Shown one piece after another: positions 17,641-26,829 of a stretch of 64,000 bases of DNA; the first letter of the stretch is position 1, and every line of letters begins with the position of its first letter. This DNA is from Chlorohelix sp037138995. Its GTDB lineage: Bacteria > Chloroflexota > Chloroflexia > Chloroheliales > Chloroheliaceae. The position numbers were made by a program, and so were the translations under genes. The stretch spans positions 1 through 64,000 of the forward strand of contig NZ_JBAXHI010000020.1 of the NCBI RefSeq assembly GCF_037138995.1, read 5' to 3'. The notes below the pieces were generated by a model. It saw only the letters and a program-made list of their open reading frames with translations, was not told the origin of the DNA and did no database searches.

Positions 17641-17735
17641 CCCACCTAGCCCCCCCCTCAAGGGGGGAATAGGAGAGAGGAGTTCAAGGGGACACCCCTT
17701 GCGACCCCGCTCGGATTCCGTCAGTTGCATAGGTC
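17641..17735. repeat. C/G-rich intergenic hairpin element
   Basis: CCCCCCCTCAAGGGGGG forms a hairpin, followed by a second one (CAAGGGG ACA CCCCTTG). The sequence type differs from the main repeat family and resembles C/G-rich intergenic elements common in Chloroflexota as far as I recall. It may be a mobile hairpin remnant. Confidence 0.45.
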
Positions 17736-17768
17736 TATTTTCTATTTGGCTGAATCGGGACAAAGAAT

Positions 17769-17804
17769 AAACGGGCGGCTTTTTCACAGGTCGCCCGTTT
17801 TTTT
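17769..17804. terminator. bidirectional intrinsic terminator
   Basis: AACGGGCGGC / GTCGCCCGTT with a TTTTTCACAG loop and T run on the plus strand; A residues on the left side allow it to serve the convergent peptidase gene as well. Confidence 0.75.
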
Positions 17805-17806
17805 AT

Positions 17807-19078
17807 CTAGAATTTTAGCAAGCTCATAAAATGCTCGTCATGCTCTTTATAAGGACCTACCACCGATAAGCGTAGGTTTTCATCGGTGAACATTTCTTTT
17901 GCTAGTTCCTGAATCTGTTCGGCTGTAACGGCTTCAATTCGCTCGACTACTTCTTCCACCGTCAGAATCCGGTCTAGCAACAATTCCTGACCTCCCGCCC
18001 AAGAAGCGACAGCGCGGGTATCTTCTAGCCCTAGTAACATTCGCCCTTTATTGTATTCTTTAGCTTTCAGTAATTCAGCATCGGATACGCGCTCATCTCG
18101 GATTTTCCGCATTTCTCCGATAATTGCCGTGATAGTTTCATCGGTATTATCGGGGTCAACCCCGCTGTAAACAATCCACGCTCCGGTATCGCTCATTTGG
18201 CTAGAATAGCTATCAACGGTGTAGCATAAGCCGCGCTCTTCCCGAATTTCCTGAAATAAGCGGCTACTCATGCCACTACCCATTATGGTATCGAGGATTG
18301 ATAAAACATAGCGGCGCGGGTCAACATAGGCGAGGGCTGGGACTGCAACACACAGATTAGTTTGCTCTGTTTCTTTGAAGTAAATCTTCAAACGGGGTCC
18401 GCCATTGATTGGCACGGTGGGCGTAGCGGCAGGGCGTTCCCCCGCAGGCAATTGACCGAGAGTAGCCTCCACCATTGCCACTACTTCCGCATGTTCTATA
18501 TTGCCGGCGACACTAACTATCATGTCTGCTGGAAGGTAATTTTGTTGTAGGTAGTCCATTAAATGTTCGCGGTTGATGCCACCTACGGTTTCATCGTTAC
18601 CGGCAATGTCGCGCCCTGCGGGTTGTTCACCCCAAATTACATGGGAGATTATTTCGTTTGCCAACTCAGGTGGGGAGTCAAGGGTCATATGAATTTCTTC
18701 GATAATAACCTTGCGTTCTTTTTCAATCTCGTTCGGGTCAAATTTAGCGTTAAGCATCATATCACTTAGCACATCAAAGGCAAGGGGGAAATGCGCTTTA
18801 GGGACTTTCGCCCAATAATTGGTGACTTCGCGCCCGGTGCTGGCATTTAGAATCCCCCCCACCGCTTCGATTGCTTCGCTTATATCTTTAGCGGTTGGGC
18901 GTTTGTTAGTTCCCTTGAAAACCATATGCTCTATGAAATGGCTAATGCCTGCTACTTTATCTTCCTCGTAACGGCTACCTACACCGTAATATAAGATTGT
19001 ACTGACTGATTGGGTATGTGGCATAGAGTTTGAGATGACTCGCACTCCATTAGTCAGCGTAGTTTTTTCGTAACCCAT
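17807..19078 (-). CDS. M16 family zinc peptidase
   Basis: 423 residues from the ATG at 19078, preceded by AAGAAAGG; an upstream in-frame start lacks support. The inverted zinc motif HFIEH is at 47-51, with the downstream Glu in the ERKVIIEEIHM stretch. C-terminal half has the non-catalytic M16 domain with RSS-type motif SRLFQEIREERGLCY. This is the pitrilysin / mitochondrial-processing-peptidase-like family, here a single ~46 kDa chain. No second M16 gene is adjacent, so it probably works as a homodimer. Cytoplasmic: no signal peptide. Confidence 0.9.
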   Translation of the reverse strand: MGYEKTTLTNGVRVISNSMPHTQSVSTILYYGVGSRYEEDKVAGISHFIEHMVFKGTNKRPTAKDISEAIEAVGGILNASTGREVTNYWAKVPKAHFPLAFDVLSDMMLNAKFDPNEIEKERKVIIEEIHMTLDSPPELANEIISHVIWGEQPAGRDIAGNDETVGGINREHLMDYLQQNYLPADMIVSVAGNIEHAEVVAMVEATLGQLPAGERPAATPTVPINGGPRLKIYFKETEQTNLCVAVPALAYVDPRRYVLSILDTIMGSGMSSRLFQEIREERGLCYTVDSYSSQMSDTGAWIVYSGVDPDNTDETITAIIGEMRKIRDERVSDAELLKAKEYNKGRMLLGLEDTRAVASWAGGQELLLDRILTVEEVVERIEAVTAEQIQELAKEMFTDENLRLSVVGPYKEHDEHFMSLLKF

Positions 19079-19229
19079 TGTAAGCCTTTCTTGAAAAGAA
19101 ATTTCTAAAAAATATACGTTCAATAATCATATCATAATTGGCAATTTAGAGCTTTTAGAAACGTTGGACAAGCTGAGCGAATGCAAGAAAGAAATTAAAA
19201 TCCTTTTTATAGGTGGTTTGACAAAGAAG

Positions 19230-19350
19230 TAGGTTCGGATTGGTAGGGGTTTTCGCGATGCGCCCTCGTTGGGTGGCGTTTATCGTGGGGGAAGGGCGGT
19301 TCACGAACCGCTCCTACGGGTTAATTCTCTTGATGGGTTGGCTGGCGCGT
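19230..19350. repeat. mosaic intergenic repeat, copy 5
   Basis: Has the GGTTCGGATTGGTAGGG module at 19232, the 'GGTGGCGTTTATCG' module at 19272-19285 shared with 34718-34731, and 19314-19332, which is the inverse of 2650-2668. It occupies the centre of the 19079-19451 gap. A TATAAT at 19422-19427 upstream of the next gene is a possible -10. Confidence 0.75.
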
Positions 19351-19451
19351 TGACATTGGAATACCGACCTTGCAGCTGCCATGGTTGGACAAGCAGGGAA
19401 AATTGGGTTAAGCTCTAGCCCTATAATTCATTAATCGCTAAAGAGGTTGCA

Positions 19452-20171
19452 ATGGAAATCTGGCTAGGTTTGTTAGCTGCTGTTTGGGCAATATTATTAT
19501 TTGGCGGCTTTGTTCTAGGCAGCGATAATCCTGAAAAAACTTACCGGATGCCCCTTAATGCTAGGTTAAGCTCCTCGTTTGCGCTAGTGATAGCCGGGTG
19601 GTGTTGGGTATTGGCGGTAGGTACTAAACCCGGTGATTTTGCCCTTTTTATTGCGTTGGGTATGACGTTCGGATTTATCGGCGATTTGTGTATGGCAAGC
19701 GTCATACCCTTACCTCAGCCCGCGCTTGGCGGGATTGGCGCGTTCGGAGTTGGGCATGTCTTTTATATCATAGCAATGCTTACTTTTGGGAATAGCTACG
19801 GGTTGGATTCTCCTGTTTCGCGTTGGCTGGCTTTAGTAATATGGTGGTTGATTGGTTTGGGAGGGTGGTATATCGTAGTGGGGCGGAAGGGTAAACCGGA
19901 TGCGCTTCGATTAGCCGCTTTGCCCTACGCGCTTTTGTTAAGCAGTATCGCCGGATTTGCCAGCGGTCTTGCTGTACAATCTGGCGGGTTCAGCTTTTTA
20001 GCAATCGGTGCCGCTCTTTTTCTTTTCAGCGATTTATTAATAGCGGCTCAATTATTTTCAGGCTTAAACTTTCGGCATATCGGTGATGTAATCTGGCTAA
20101 CCTATGGACCGGCGCAATTTCTGATTGTATATAGTATTATCAATGCGCTGGCGGTATCCGGCGCGAGCTAA
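19452..20171 (+). CDS. YhhN family membrane protein (lysoplasmalogenase-like)
   Basis: 239 residues with about eight membrane helices and a GAGG ribosome site. Family landmarks are FGFIGDLCMAS (conserved Gly-Asp), FGVGHVFYI (Gly-His), FLFSDLLIA and WLTYGPAQFLIV. Characterised YhhN/TMEM86 proteins hydrolyse the vinyl-ether bond of lysoplasmalogens, but the bacterial substrate is often unknown. Monocistronic with its own terminator. Confidence 0.82.
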   Translation: MEIWLGLLAAVWAILLFGGFVLGSDNPEKTYRMPLNARLSSSFALVIAGWCWVLAVGTKPGDFALFIALGMTFGFIGDLCMASVIPLPQPALGGIGAFGVGHVFYIIAMLTFGNSYGLDSPVSRWLALVIWWLIGLGGWYIVVGRKGKPDALRLAALPYALLLSSIAGFASGLAVQSGGFSFLAIGAALFLFSDLLIAAQLFSGLNFRHIGDVIWLTYGPAQFLIVYSIINALAVSGAS

Positions 20172-20213
20172 AAAAACCCCACCCTACGAGTTGGAGTAGG
20201 ATGAGGCTTTTTT
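20171..20213. terminator. bidirectional intrinsic terminator
   Basis: CCCCACCCTAC / GTAGGATGAGG stem with a short loop, flanked by A6 on the left and T7 on the right, so it can end both the YhhN gene and the convergent gene at 20245. Confidence 0.8.
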
Positions 20214-20244
20214 TCTATGGCAGTTGAGAAACGATATGTAATTC

Positions 20245-20736
20245 TTATGCCACACCAAGATTAAAATTCTCGCTAAGCGCAATTTCTCGCACCTTATATA
20301 GTAAAAGTTCACTCGCTCTGTGTATCTTCTGCTCCACGCCCATAACATTAAAATACCAAAGGGTCATCCCTTCAAAAATAACCTCAACACTCAAATGCGT
20401 GCCGGAGTTAGTGGGCAGAACAGTCCAAGTGTGCCGCGCTTTAAATTCTTTGCATTGTGCTTGCCAGCTAAAATATGACTCCGATTCAATTTCGGTCAGT
20501 CGGGATGCGCGATTTCTGTCGTTAAGTGGGCTAAGTGCTTGAAGAAATGTGCTAAAGGGCGAGAATTTGTGTTCAACCTGATTCTTAGAAGATACTGACT
20601 CTATATTGGCGGTACTAAGCAACGCCGACCATACAACTTGGGTATCGGTCTCAATATCCAGTGCGCTGACTACTTTCAAATTAAAATCAGTAGTATCTCT
20701 AAAGCGTTCAAGCCGATAATTTGATTCTCTGCTCAT
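20245..20736 (-). CDS. SRPBCC (START-like) superfamily protein
   Basis: 163 residues, cytoplasmic. Pattern fits the SRPBCC fold: VVWSALLSTANIES at the first helix, SYFSWQAQCKEFKARHTWTV and GTHLSVEVIFEGMT as successive beta strands, and a long amphipathic C-terminal helix (KIHRASELLLYKVREIAL). Ligand unknown; members bind hydrophobic molecules. Similarity is by pattern only. Confidence 0.6.
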   Translation of the reverse strand: MSRESNYRLERFRDTTDFNLKVVSALDIETDTQVVWSALLSTANIESVSSKNQVEHKFSPFSTFLQALSPLNDRNRASRLTEIESESYFSWQAQCKEFKARHTWTVLPTNSGTHLSVEVIFEGMTLWYFNVMGVEQKIHRASELLLYKVREIALSENFNLGVA

Positions 20737-20888
20737 AAGTAAAAACCTCAGCCTGACAAAATTACTACTACACTAATATGATATTAATGATACCATTTTA
20801 TTATGAATAGGCTGCTATTACTTTTTTGCTATTAATTTTTACTGATTAGTACCATTCTATGACCCGTACTTTAGAGTCCTTAAATATG

Positions 20889-20972
20889 TTACCCACCGGA
20901 CGCATCGAGGGTAAGAGCAACCTCCCACAGAACCAGAACCCGTTCCCATAGGGGCGTATTTGAATACGCTTT
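20889..20972. repeat. mosaic intergenic repeat, degenerate copy 6
   Basis: Fragments related to copy 1: CGCATCGAGGGTAAGAGCAACCTCCCACAG, then CCCATAGGGGCGTATTTGAATACGC. It sits in the 20737-21067 gap, which otherwise holds a TATAAT at 21017-21022 (possible -10 for the PHP gene) and a run of TTAA repeats before the start codon. Confidence 0.55.
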
Positions 20973-21067
20973 TCTTTTATTGCTATAGAGTTTAGGCGAT
21001 ATTTAGCAGAGTAGTGTATAATTGAACTGTTCGCCGATTAATTAATTAATTACAAAGGATTGATAAC

Positions 21068-21847
21068 TTGAGCGAAGATAATATAGAGCGAATCGTAGCG
21101 CAACCCGTTAGGGGCAAAGCTGATTTGCACCTCCATACCACTGCCAGCGATGGTATGGGAACTGTTGAAGAAATGCTTGACTACGTTGAAAATAAAACAG
21201 ATCTCGATGTCATAGCTATTACTGACCACGATGAAATAAGAGGAGCTTGGGCAGCGCGAGAACTGGCTGCTAAGAATAATTACCGCTTCAAGATAGTAAT
21301 GGGGCAGGAAATTACCAGCCGTCATGGGCATATCTTGATTTATGGCGTAGAAGAACCTTTTAAAATGTTCAAATCGTTGGAAGCAACGGTAGAATGGGCG
21401 CATGAGCGCGGAGGCGTGGTTATTATCCCTCACCCGCTCAGCTATATGACTCTCAGCGTAGGCGAAAGCCAGCTTCGCAAGCTTTTCAGCAAGCAACTGC
21501 ACGTTGATGGCATAGAAATAATTAATCCCAGTATTGCGGGTTATGTGCGCCGCCACGAAGTAAAAGCCATTAATGATGAAGAATGGAATTTGGCGCAAAT
21601 TGGTAGTAGCGATGCTCATTTTCCGAGACATATCGCCACTGCTTATACTTCTTTTCCCGGCAATACTATTGAGGATTTGCTTCAAGCTATCAAAGACCGT
21701 ACCACTGAGCCACATGGGCGTTATCTGACTATTAAAGAACAGTTGCAGGGCGCTGGTAAACAAAATCTGAGAAGTTTGGTTGTTCTACCCGCTGATAAAA
21801 TGCGTAGAGCTATTGCTACTGTATCGCGGCGATTGCCTAATAAGTGA
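21068..21847 (+). CDS. PHP-domain metal-dependent phosphoesterase
   Basis: 259 residues starting at TTG, eight bases after AAAGGA; no in-frame ATG precedes the conserved domain. PHP metal-ligand motifs are LHLHT (His21, His23), ITDHDE, GQEIT, IPHPLSY and GSSDAH. Members are phosphoesterases such as nucleoside 3',5'-bisphosphate or 5'-3' oligonucleotide phosphatases. C-terminal ~40 basic residues extend past the domain. Only 25 bases separate it from the glycosyltransferase gene, so they are probably cotranscribed. Confidence 0.83.
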   Translation: MSEDNIERIVAQPVRGKADLHLHTTASDGMGTVEEMLDYVENKTDLDVIAITDHDEIRGAWAARELAAKNNYRFKIVMGQEITSRHGHILIYGVEEPFKMFKSLEATVEWAHERGGVVIIPHPLSYMTLSVGESQLRKLFSKQLHVDGIEIINPSIAGYVRRHEVKAINDEEWNLAQIGSSDAHFPRHIATAYTSFPGNTIEDLLQAIKDRTTEPHGRYLTIKEQLQGAGKQNLRSLVVLPADKMRRAIATVSRRLPNK

Positions 21848-21872
21848 GCGAAGGCGGGAAAGAATTTAGCTA

Positions 21873-23129
21873 ATGAAGATTTGCCTTGTTTCGCCTTACG
21901 ATTATACACGTGAAGGTGGCGTTAATCAGCATATAATGTACCTTGCCGAAAATTTTCGAGCAATGGGACATTCTGCTAAAATTATTGCCCCAACTTCAGT
22001 TGACCCTGAAGAGTTTTTGCACCCTGACCCCGATGTTTATTTGGTGGGTAATGTTGTACCCATTAAGGCTAACGGCAGTGTTGCCCGTATTACTCTTTCT
22101 CTCAATCTCAGTAGCAAAATAAAGCAAATCATGCTGGATGAGCAATTCGATGTGGTGCATGTGCATGAGCCGCTCATGCCCGCGTTGCCTCTAACCGTTC
22201 TGTTAAATTCCAAAGCAGTAAATATCGGCACTTTCCACGCTTTTTCACAGTCGCATATCGGCTATTATTATATGCGCCCCTTCTTGCGCCCTTTTCTTAA
22301 TAGGCTGGATGGGAGAATTGCTGTTTCAAAGCCTGCTCTCGAATTTATCAGCCAGTATTTCAGGGGGAATTATGAAATCATCCCCAACGGTATTGACCTC
22401 AGCCGCTTTGAAAAAGAGCATGAACCTATCCCTGAACTGACTGACGGCAAGGTGAACATTCTTTTTGTGGGAAGGTTTAGCGAACGGCGCAAGGGTCTTA
22501 AATTCTTGTTGCGTGCCTATAATACGGTAAAGACGCAAATTCCAAATGCAAGGCTGGTAATTGTTGGTAAAGGTGAGACTAAAGGCTATCAAAATTACCT
22601 GAACCGAAACGGTATAAAAGATGTGGTCTTTACCGGCTTTGTACCGGATGAAATGTTGCCTCGCTACTATAGAAGCTGCCATGTTTTTTGCGCTCCTTCC
22701 ATTGGAGGCGAGAGTTTTGGGATTATCTTGCTGGAAGCAATGGCAAGCGGTTTGCCCGTAATTGCCAGCGATATTCCCGGTTATGCCAGCGTTTTGCAAC
22801 ACGGGGTGCAGGGTTTGTTAATTGAGCCGCGTAACCGTGAGGCTCTTGCCTTGTCGTTGGTGCATTTGTTGGCAGATGCTGATTTAAGCAAGAAGATGGG
22901 TGAAGCCGGACGCGCCCGCGCTTTGGATTATACATGGGAAAAAGTAGCTCAGCGTGTTCTTGCCTTTTACGAACGCAGCGAAAACCGCCGCCGCGCTCGC
23001 ATAAGACTCAAGCGCATTCGTAGAGCAACGCGGCGGTATTATGGCTTTGGTTGGCTGTTAAAAAGAGGGAATCGCCCCACTTCATCTTACCCTGACGATT
23101 CTACCCCTCCAAGAGAGGCTACTGGGTAA
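21873..23129 (+). CDS. GT4 family glycosyltransferase
   Basis: 418 residues with the GT-B fold. The N-terminal domain begins MKICLVSPYDYTREGGVNQH with a Gly-Gly loop, followed by VVHVHEPLMP. The C-terminal domain has INILFVGRFSERRKGL-type and the EX7E motif GESFGIILLEAMASG followed by LPVIASDIPGY. Overall pattern resembles PimA-type retaining mannosyltransferases acting on membrane lipids. The last 50 residues are Arg-rich (RRRARIRLKRIRR) and may associate with the membrane surface. Acceptor unknown. Confidence 0.85.
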   Translation: MKICLVSPYDYTREGGVNQHIMYLAENFRAMGHSAKIIAPTSVDPEEFLHPDPDVYLVGNVVPIKANGSVARITLSLNLSSKIKQIMLDEQFDVVHVHEPLMPALPLTVLLNSKAVNIGTFHAFSQSHIGYYYMRPFLRPFLNRLDGRIAVSKPALEFISQYFRGNYEIIPNGIDLSRFEKEHEPIPELTDGKVNILFVGRFSERRKGLKFLLRAYNTVKTQIPNARLVIVGKGETKGYQNYLNRNGIKDVVFTGFVPDEMLPRYYRSCHVFCAPSIGGESFGIILLEAMASGLPVIASDIPGYASVLQHGVQGLLIEPRNREALALSLVHLLADADLSKKMGEAGRARALDYTWEKVAQRVLAFYERSENRRRARIRLKRIRRATRRYYGFGWLLKRGNRPTSSYPDDSTPPREATG

Positions 23130-23132
23130 AAA

Positions 23133-23822
23133 TCAGAACCAGCCTAGCGGCTTGAAAATATAAATAAACTGAAAGAGCGAAAAGAAGTAGCCAAAGATGC
23201 TACCCCAGATTACTTGCGGGAGGGTATGCGCCTTTAGATAGACCCGTGTCCAACCTACCATCGGGAAGAGGAAAAAGAGAGGCGCTATAATTCCACCGCT
23301 AGTTATAGTCAAGATAGCTAAGGGCGAACCCACCCCTGTCATATGCACGCTGATTTTCCAGAAGAAATTAATCAGCAATACAATTATAAGATTGACAGTG
23401 TAGCAGGTTGCCAAAGCGGTAACATAACCGTTACCGTAGAAACCTAACAAAAATAGCACGCCTACCAAGTAAGAGGCGATAGTTAGAATAAATGGAATAG
23501 TACGTTGGCTACGAATAGGAATGTGAATGTTGTTTACCTTGTGGCTAACCCGCAGCGTTAGCACTACAAATATCGGAATTGTGACTCCAAAGGTAATTGC
23601 CAAAAACTGACCAAGCCAGTAATTTTCGGGTGGGATGTGTTTTTCAGTATCATACAAGCCTAGAATCAAGTACGTGGGTATAGCAATAATAGGCGGCGCA
23701 GTAAAATTTGTAATATTCTGCGCCACCCAAGTAAGAATGCCGGTATTATCTTTTAGCGGCGCCTTATTTTTCAGTCGAGTTTCACCCGGCATGCTTGCTT
23801 TTTTCTCAGAAACTTCGCTCAA
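23133..23822 (-). CDS. PAP2-like membrane phosphatase
   Basis: 229 residues with about six helices. The motifs are a divergent PAP2 set: RSQRTIPF (compare KxxxxxxRP), HMTGVGSP (compare PSGH) and TRVYLKAHTLPQVIWG (compare SRxxxxxHxxxD, with Gln for the last Asp). Start is uncertain: TTG at 23822 overlaps the upstream gene by 17 bases, while ATG at 23792 begins 14 bases after its stop. Placed directly behind a polyprenyl diphosphate synthase, it may dephosphorylate a polyprenyl (pyro)phosphate. This role is inferred from context. Confidence 0.65.
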   Translation of the reverse strand: MSEVSEKKASMPGETRLKNKAPLKDNTGILTWVAQNITNFTAPPIIAIPTYLILGLYDTEKHIPPENYWLGQFLAITFGVTIPIFVVLTLRVSHKVNNIHIPIRSQRTIPFILTIASYLVGVLFLLGFYGNGYVTALATCYTVNLIIVLLINFFWKISVHMTGVGSPLAILTITSGGIIAPLFFLFPMVGWTRVYLKAHTLPQVIWGSIFGYFFSLFQFIYIFKPLGWF

Positions 23823-24888
23823 CTAGGAAAGCGCATAAATCGTGCAGTTGTTTTAAGGGCGGATTCTTTTCAATAGAATCGGGCATTGCTTCTGACAAGG
23901 CTGTTTCCGCTTCTGCCCGCAATTTATCTGCCTGATTTTGCGAAAAGTCTTTCGCGCCGCATCGCTCAAAAGCATCCATAATAAATTGTTCTTCGGACGG
24001 ATTCACAGGGTTAGTGCGATGGTAAATCTCAAGCAATTGCTCATGGTCTGAACCTGTAGCATGGGTCAAGGCATATATAACAGGCAGGCTTTTCTTGCGC
24101 CGTCTAATGTCGCTGCCGCTAGGTTTGCCCGTTTCGCTGGAAAGCCCCCAGATACCCAGAATATCATCTCTAATCTGAAAAGCCAACCCGATTTTCAAGC
24201 CGAAAGTGGCGAGGTTATGCACTACGCTTTCATCCAGCGGTTCTGGTAACCCGGAGATAGCGGCACACTCAAGAGCGCAACTGAAAATAGCGGCGGTTTT
24301 GCCGCCAATCATATCAATATACATTTCTGGCGTTACTTCAAGCGTATCCTCGAAGCTCATGTCTTTGTGCTGACCCAACGCTAACTTGACGGACATATCA
24401 GATATTGATTCCGCTATTCGCAAGGTGCGTTCTTGGGTTAGCCCCTTATTAGCGGCGCGATATAGCCGCCGGAAAGCCAACACATGCAAGCAATCGCCCA
24501 CATTTATCGCTTTGGGTTTGCCCCAGAGCGCCCAAATGGTAGGACGACCGCGCCGCTCTATGTCATCGTCTTCTATGTCATCATGAATCAGGCTGTAATT
24601 ATGAATCATTTCGAGGCAAGCTGCCGCGGGAAGGGCGGGCGCAAGCGGTGCGTCAAAGCCCATAGGATGGCACGCTTGATAGGCAAGAAGGTACATTACA
24701 GGGCGCAATTTTTTGCCGCTATTGCCGCCCACTACCTCTTTGAAATCCTCGTCAACCCAACCAAATTGGTAACTAATCGCGCCACGCATAAATTCGTCAA
24801 GCTTTATAGCTAACTCATCTTTGATTTCAGCGTCTATTGCGGCGGCATAGCGGGTTAATGCTTTGGTAAATTCTTGATTTTGGCTCAT
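23806..24888 (-). CDS. polyprenyl diphosphate synthase (GGPP synthase-like)
   Basis: 360 residues. Condenses isopentenyl diphosphate onto an allylic diphosphate. First Asp-rich motif region IHDDIEDDDIERRG (Asp103 onward) and second IRDDILGIWG are present, as are GKKLRPVMYLLA and the chain-length region AACLEMIHNYSL. In this phototroph, the product may feed carotenoid, bacteriochlorophyll-tail or quinone synthesis. It lies ten bases downstream of purH and overlaps the PAP2-like gene, suggesting one leftward operon purH-synthase-phosphatase. Confidence 0.9.
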   Translation of the reverse strand: MSQNQEFTKALTRYAAAIDAEIKDELAIKLDEFMRGAISYQFGWVDEDFKEVVGGNSGKKLRPVMYLLAYQACHPMGFDAPLAPALPAAACLEMIHNYSLIHDDIEDDDIERRGRPTIWALWGKPKAINVGDCLHVLAFRRLYRAANKGLTQERTLRIAESISDMSVKLALGQHKDMSFEDTLEVTPEMYIDMIGGKTAAIFSCALECAAISGLPEPLDESVVHNLATFGLKIGLAFQIRDDILGIWGLSSETGKPSGSDIRRRKKSLPVIYALTHATGSDHEQLLEIYHRTNPVNPSEEQFIMDAFERCGAKDFSQNQADKLRAEAETALSEAMPDSIEKNPPLKQLHDLCAFLVERSF

Positions 24889-24897
24889 ATTTATTTT

Positions 24898-26469
24898 CTA
24901 GTGTTTGAAATGACGTTGTCCGGTAAAAATCATTGCAAGGTTATGTTTCTGCGCTACTTCGATTACATCTTGGTCACTGATTGAGCCGCCGGGTTGTATA
25001 ATGGCTGTGACCCCACCATACGCAGCGGTTTCCACCCCATCCACTTTAGGGAAATAGGCATCGCTGGCAAGTACGCAGCCATTGGCGCGAGAACCTGCTT
25101 TTGAAAGAGCAATTTTAACCGAATCTACCCGGCTAGGTTGCCCCGCTCCCATTCCAATGATAGCATGGTTTTTAGCCAGTACGATAGCATTAGATTTAAC
25201 GTGTTTGACGGCACGCCACGCGAATTGTAGGTTTGTTATTTCCTCAAGAGTTGGCTCACGTCCGGTCATAACCTGCATTGGAATATCGCGTTCAGCTAAC
25301 ACATCGCGGGTTTGGGCGAGGAAGCCGCCTAACACTGGGCGCAATTCCAAATTCATCACTATTTGATCCAAACCTACGGTTAAGTCTCCCGTTTCCAGAA
25401 GGCGCAAATTTTTGCGTTTCTTGAAAATTTCAAGAGCTTCCGGCGTAAAACCCGGCGCAACTACTACCTCGAAGAATGACGCTGAAATAGAACTGGCTAG
25501 TTCGGCGGTTATGGTGCGATTTACACCGATAATACCCCCATAGGCTGAGATGGCATCTCCCGCCAAAGCCAATTCATAGGCGGTTTGCAGATTGGAATTG
25601 CTGGCTAATCCGCATGGGTTACTATGCTTAACTACGGTAACGGTGGGTGCGGAGAAATCGCGCACAATTTCGAGCGCGGCATCCGCATCGAGGATATTAT
25701 TATAGGATAACTCTTTGCCCTGTAATTGTTTGGCGGTAGCGATGCTGGTAAATTTCTGATCCCCGCTACTGCGCCACCCATAAAAAGCCGCTATCTGATG
25801 CGGATTTTCCCCATAGCGCAAATCTTGAACCTTTTCGAGCGCGACAGTCATACGTTCTGGGAAGTGTTCCGTTTTGGTGCGTAAATATTGGGCAATATAG
25901 GTATCGTAAGAAGCGGTGTGTTGGAAGGCTTTAGCAGCAAGCTTCTGGCGAAAATCATTATCGGCAATGCCTTCTTGCGGTGGCTCAGCCAACGCGGTTA
26001 TTACTTCTTTGTAGTCATCCGGGCTTACCACAACCAGTACATTCTGGAAGTTTTTAGCGGCGGCGCGTAGTAAGGCAACCCCACCAATATCTATATCTTC
26101 CAAAGCAAGGTCAAGGGTTGTGTCCGGTTTGGCTACAGTCGAGGAGAAGGGGTAAAGATTTACCACCACCAAATCAATCAAGGAGATGTGATGTTCGGAA
26201 AGGTCAGAGAGGTGTTCAGCCTTGTCACGCTTTGCGAGGATGCCTCCGTGAATGCCGGGGTGCAGGGTTTTAACCCGCCCTTCCAGAATTTCAGGAAAAT
26301 TGGTTAATTCGGTTATTGAATGAACCTCTACTTCTGAATCGGCTAGTACATTCTTGGTACCGCCGGTAGAGTATATTTCGAAACCAGCCGCTACTAGCCC
26401 TCTAGCAAACTCAACTATACCGGTTTTATCTGATACACTGATAAGTGCGCGACCGCGCTTTTCTGGCAT
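24898..26469 (-). CDS. purH: AICAR transformylase / IMP cyclohydrolase
   Basis: Last two steps of purine synthesis. The ATG at 26469 has GGGAGGG nine bases upstream (the in-frame TTG two codons earlier does not), giving 523 residues. N-terminal IMP cyclohydrolase domain begins RALISVSDKTGIVEF, contains STGGT and KTLHPGIHGGIL. Transformylase domain has RYGENPHQ and KHSNPCG (catalytic Lys-His), and C-terminal YGGVTAIIQPGGSI. Full length and canonical. Confidence 0.96.
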   Translation of the reverse strand: MPEKRGRALISVSDKTGIVEFARGLVAAGFEIYSTGGTKNVLADSEVEVHSITELTNFPEILEGRVKTLHPGIHGGILAKRDKAEHLSDLSEHHISLIDLVVVNLYPFSSTVAKPDTTLDLALEDIDIGGVALLRAAAKNFQNVLVVVSPDDYKEVITALAEPPQEGIADNDFRQKLAAKAFQHTASYDTYIAQYLRTKTEHFPERMTVALEKVQDLRYGENPHQIAAFYGWRSSGDQKFTSIATAKQLQGKELSYNNILDADAALEIVRDFSAPTVTVVKHSNPCGLASNSNLQTAYELALAGDAISAYGGIIGVNRTITAELASSISASFFEVVVAPGFTPEALEIFKKRKNLRLLETGDLTVGLDQIVMNLELRPVLGGFLAQTRDVLAERDIPMQVMTGREPTLEEITNLQFAWRAVKHVKSNAIVLAKNHAIIGMGAGQPSRVDSVKIALSKAGSRANGCVLASDAYFPKVDGVETAAYGGVTAIIQPGGSISDQDVIEVAQKHNLAMIFTGQRHFKH

Positions 26470-26685
26470 TTTCAAAGCCCTCCCTGTTTGCCTGATTACC
26501 CCTCTAAGCTAATTTTCTCAATGTTGATTCTATTATCAGAGAGTATCAGAAGCAAGGTATTTTAGCAACTAATCAGGCTACAAACACTGCCGAAATCCAA
26601 TGAATTATTGCAATGGCTAATTCATTCCATAATGAAACACTATTGTGTATAGCCTTTTGGAAGTCGCAAAGAAAAACATATTGAA

Positions 26686-26714
26686 TTGAATCGGTAATAG
26701 GTATAGGTTATAAT
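26686..26714 (+). promoter_or_regulatory. sigma-70-type promoter of citrate synthase-serS
   Basis: TTGAAT (26686-26691), 17-base spacer, then consensus TATAAT (26709-26714), 115 bases before the citrate synthase start. A second overlapping TTGAAT is at 26681. The remaining part of the 26470-26829 gap shows nothing else. Confidence 0.65.
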
Positions 26715-26829
26715 GAATGTGAAGCACATTAGACCTTAATTAAAATATTTAGACTATTCAATGAAGAATACCCTCTTGTGGAGTATTGTTCTAAGCAATT
26801 TAGCTCATATATGAGGAAGGAAAAAGCCA

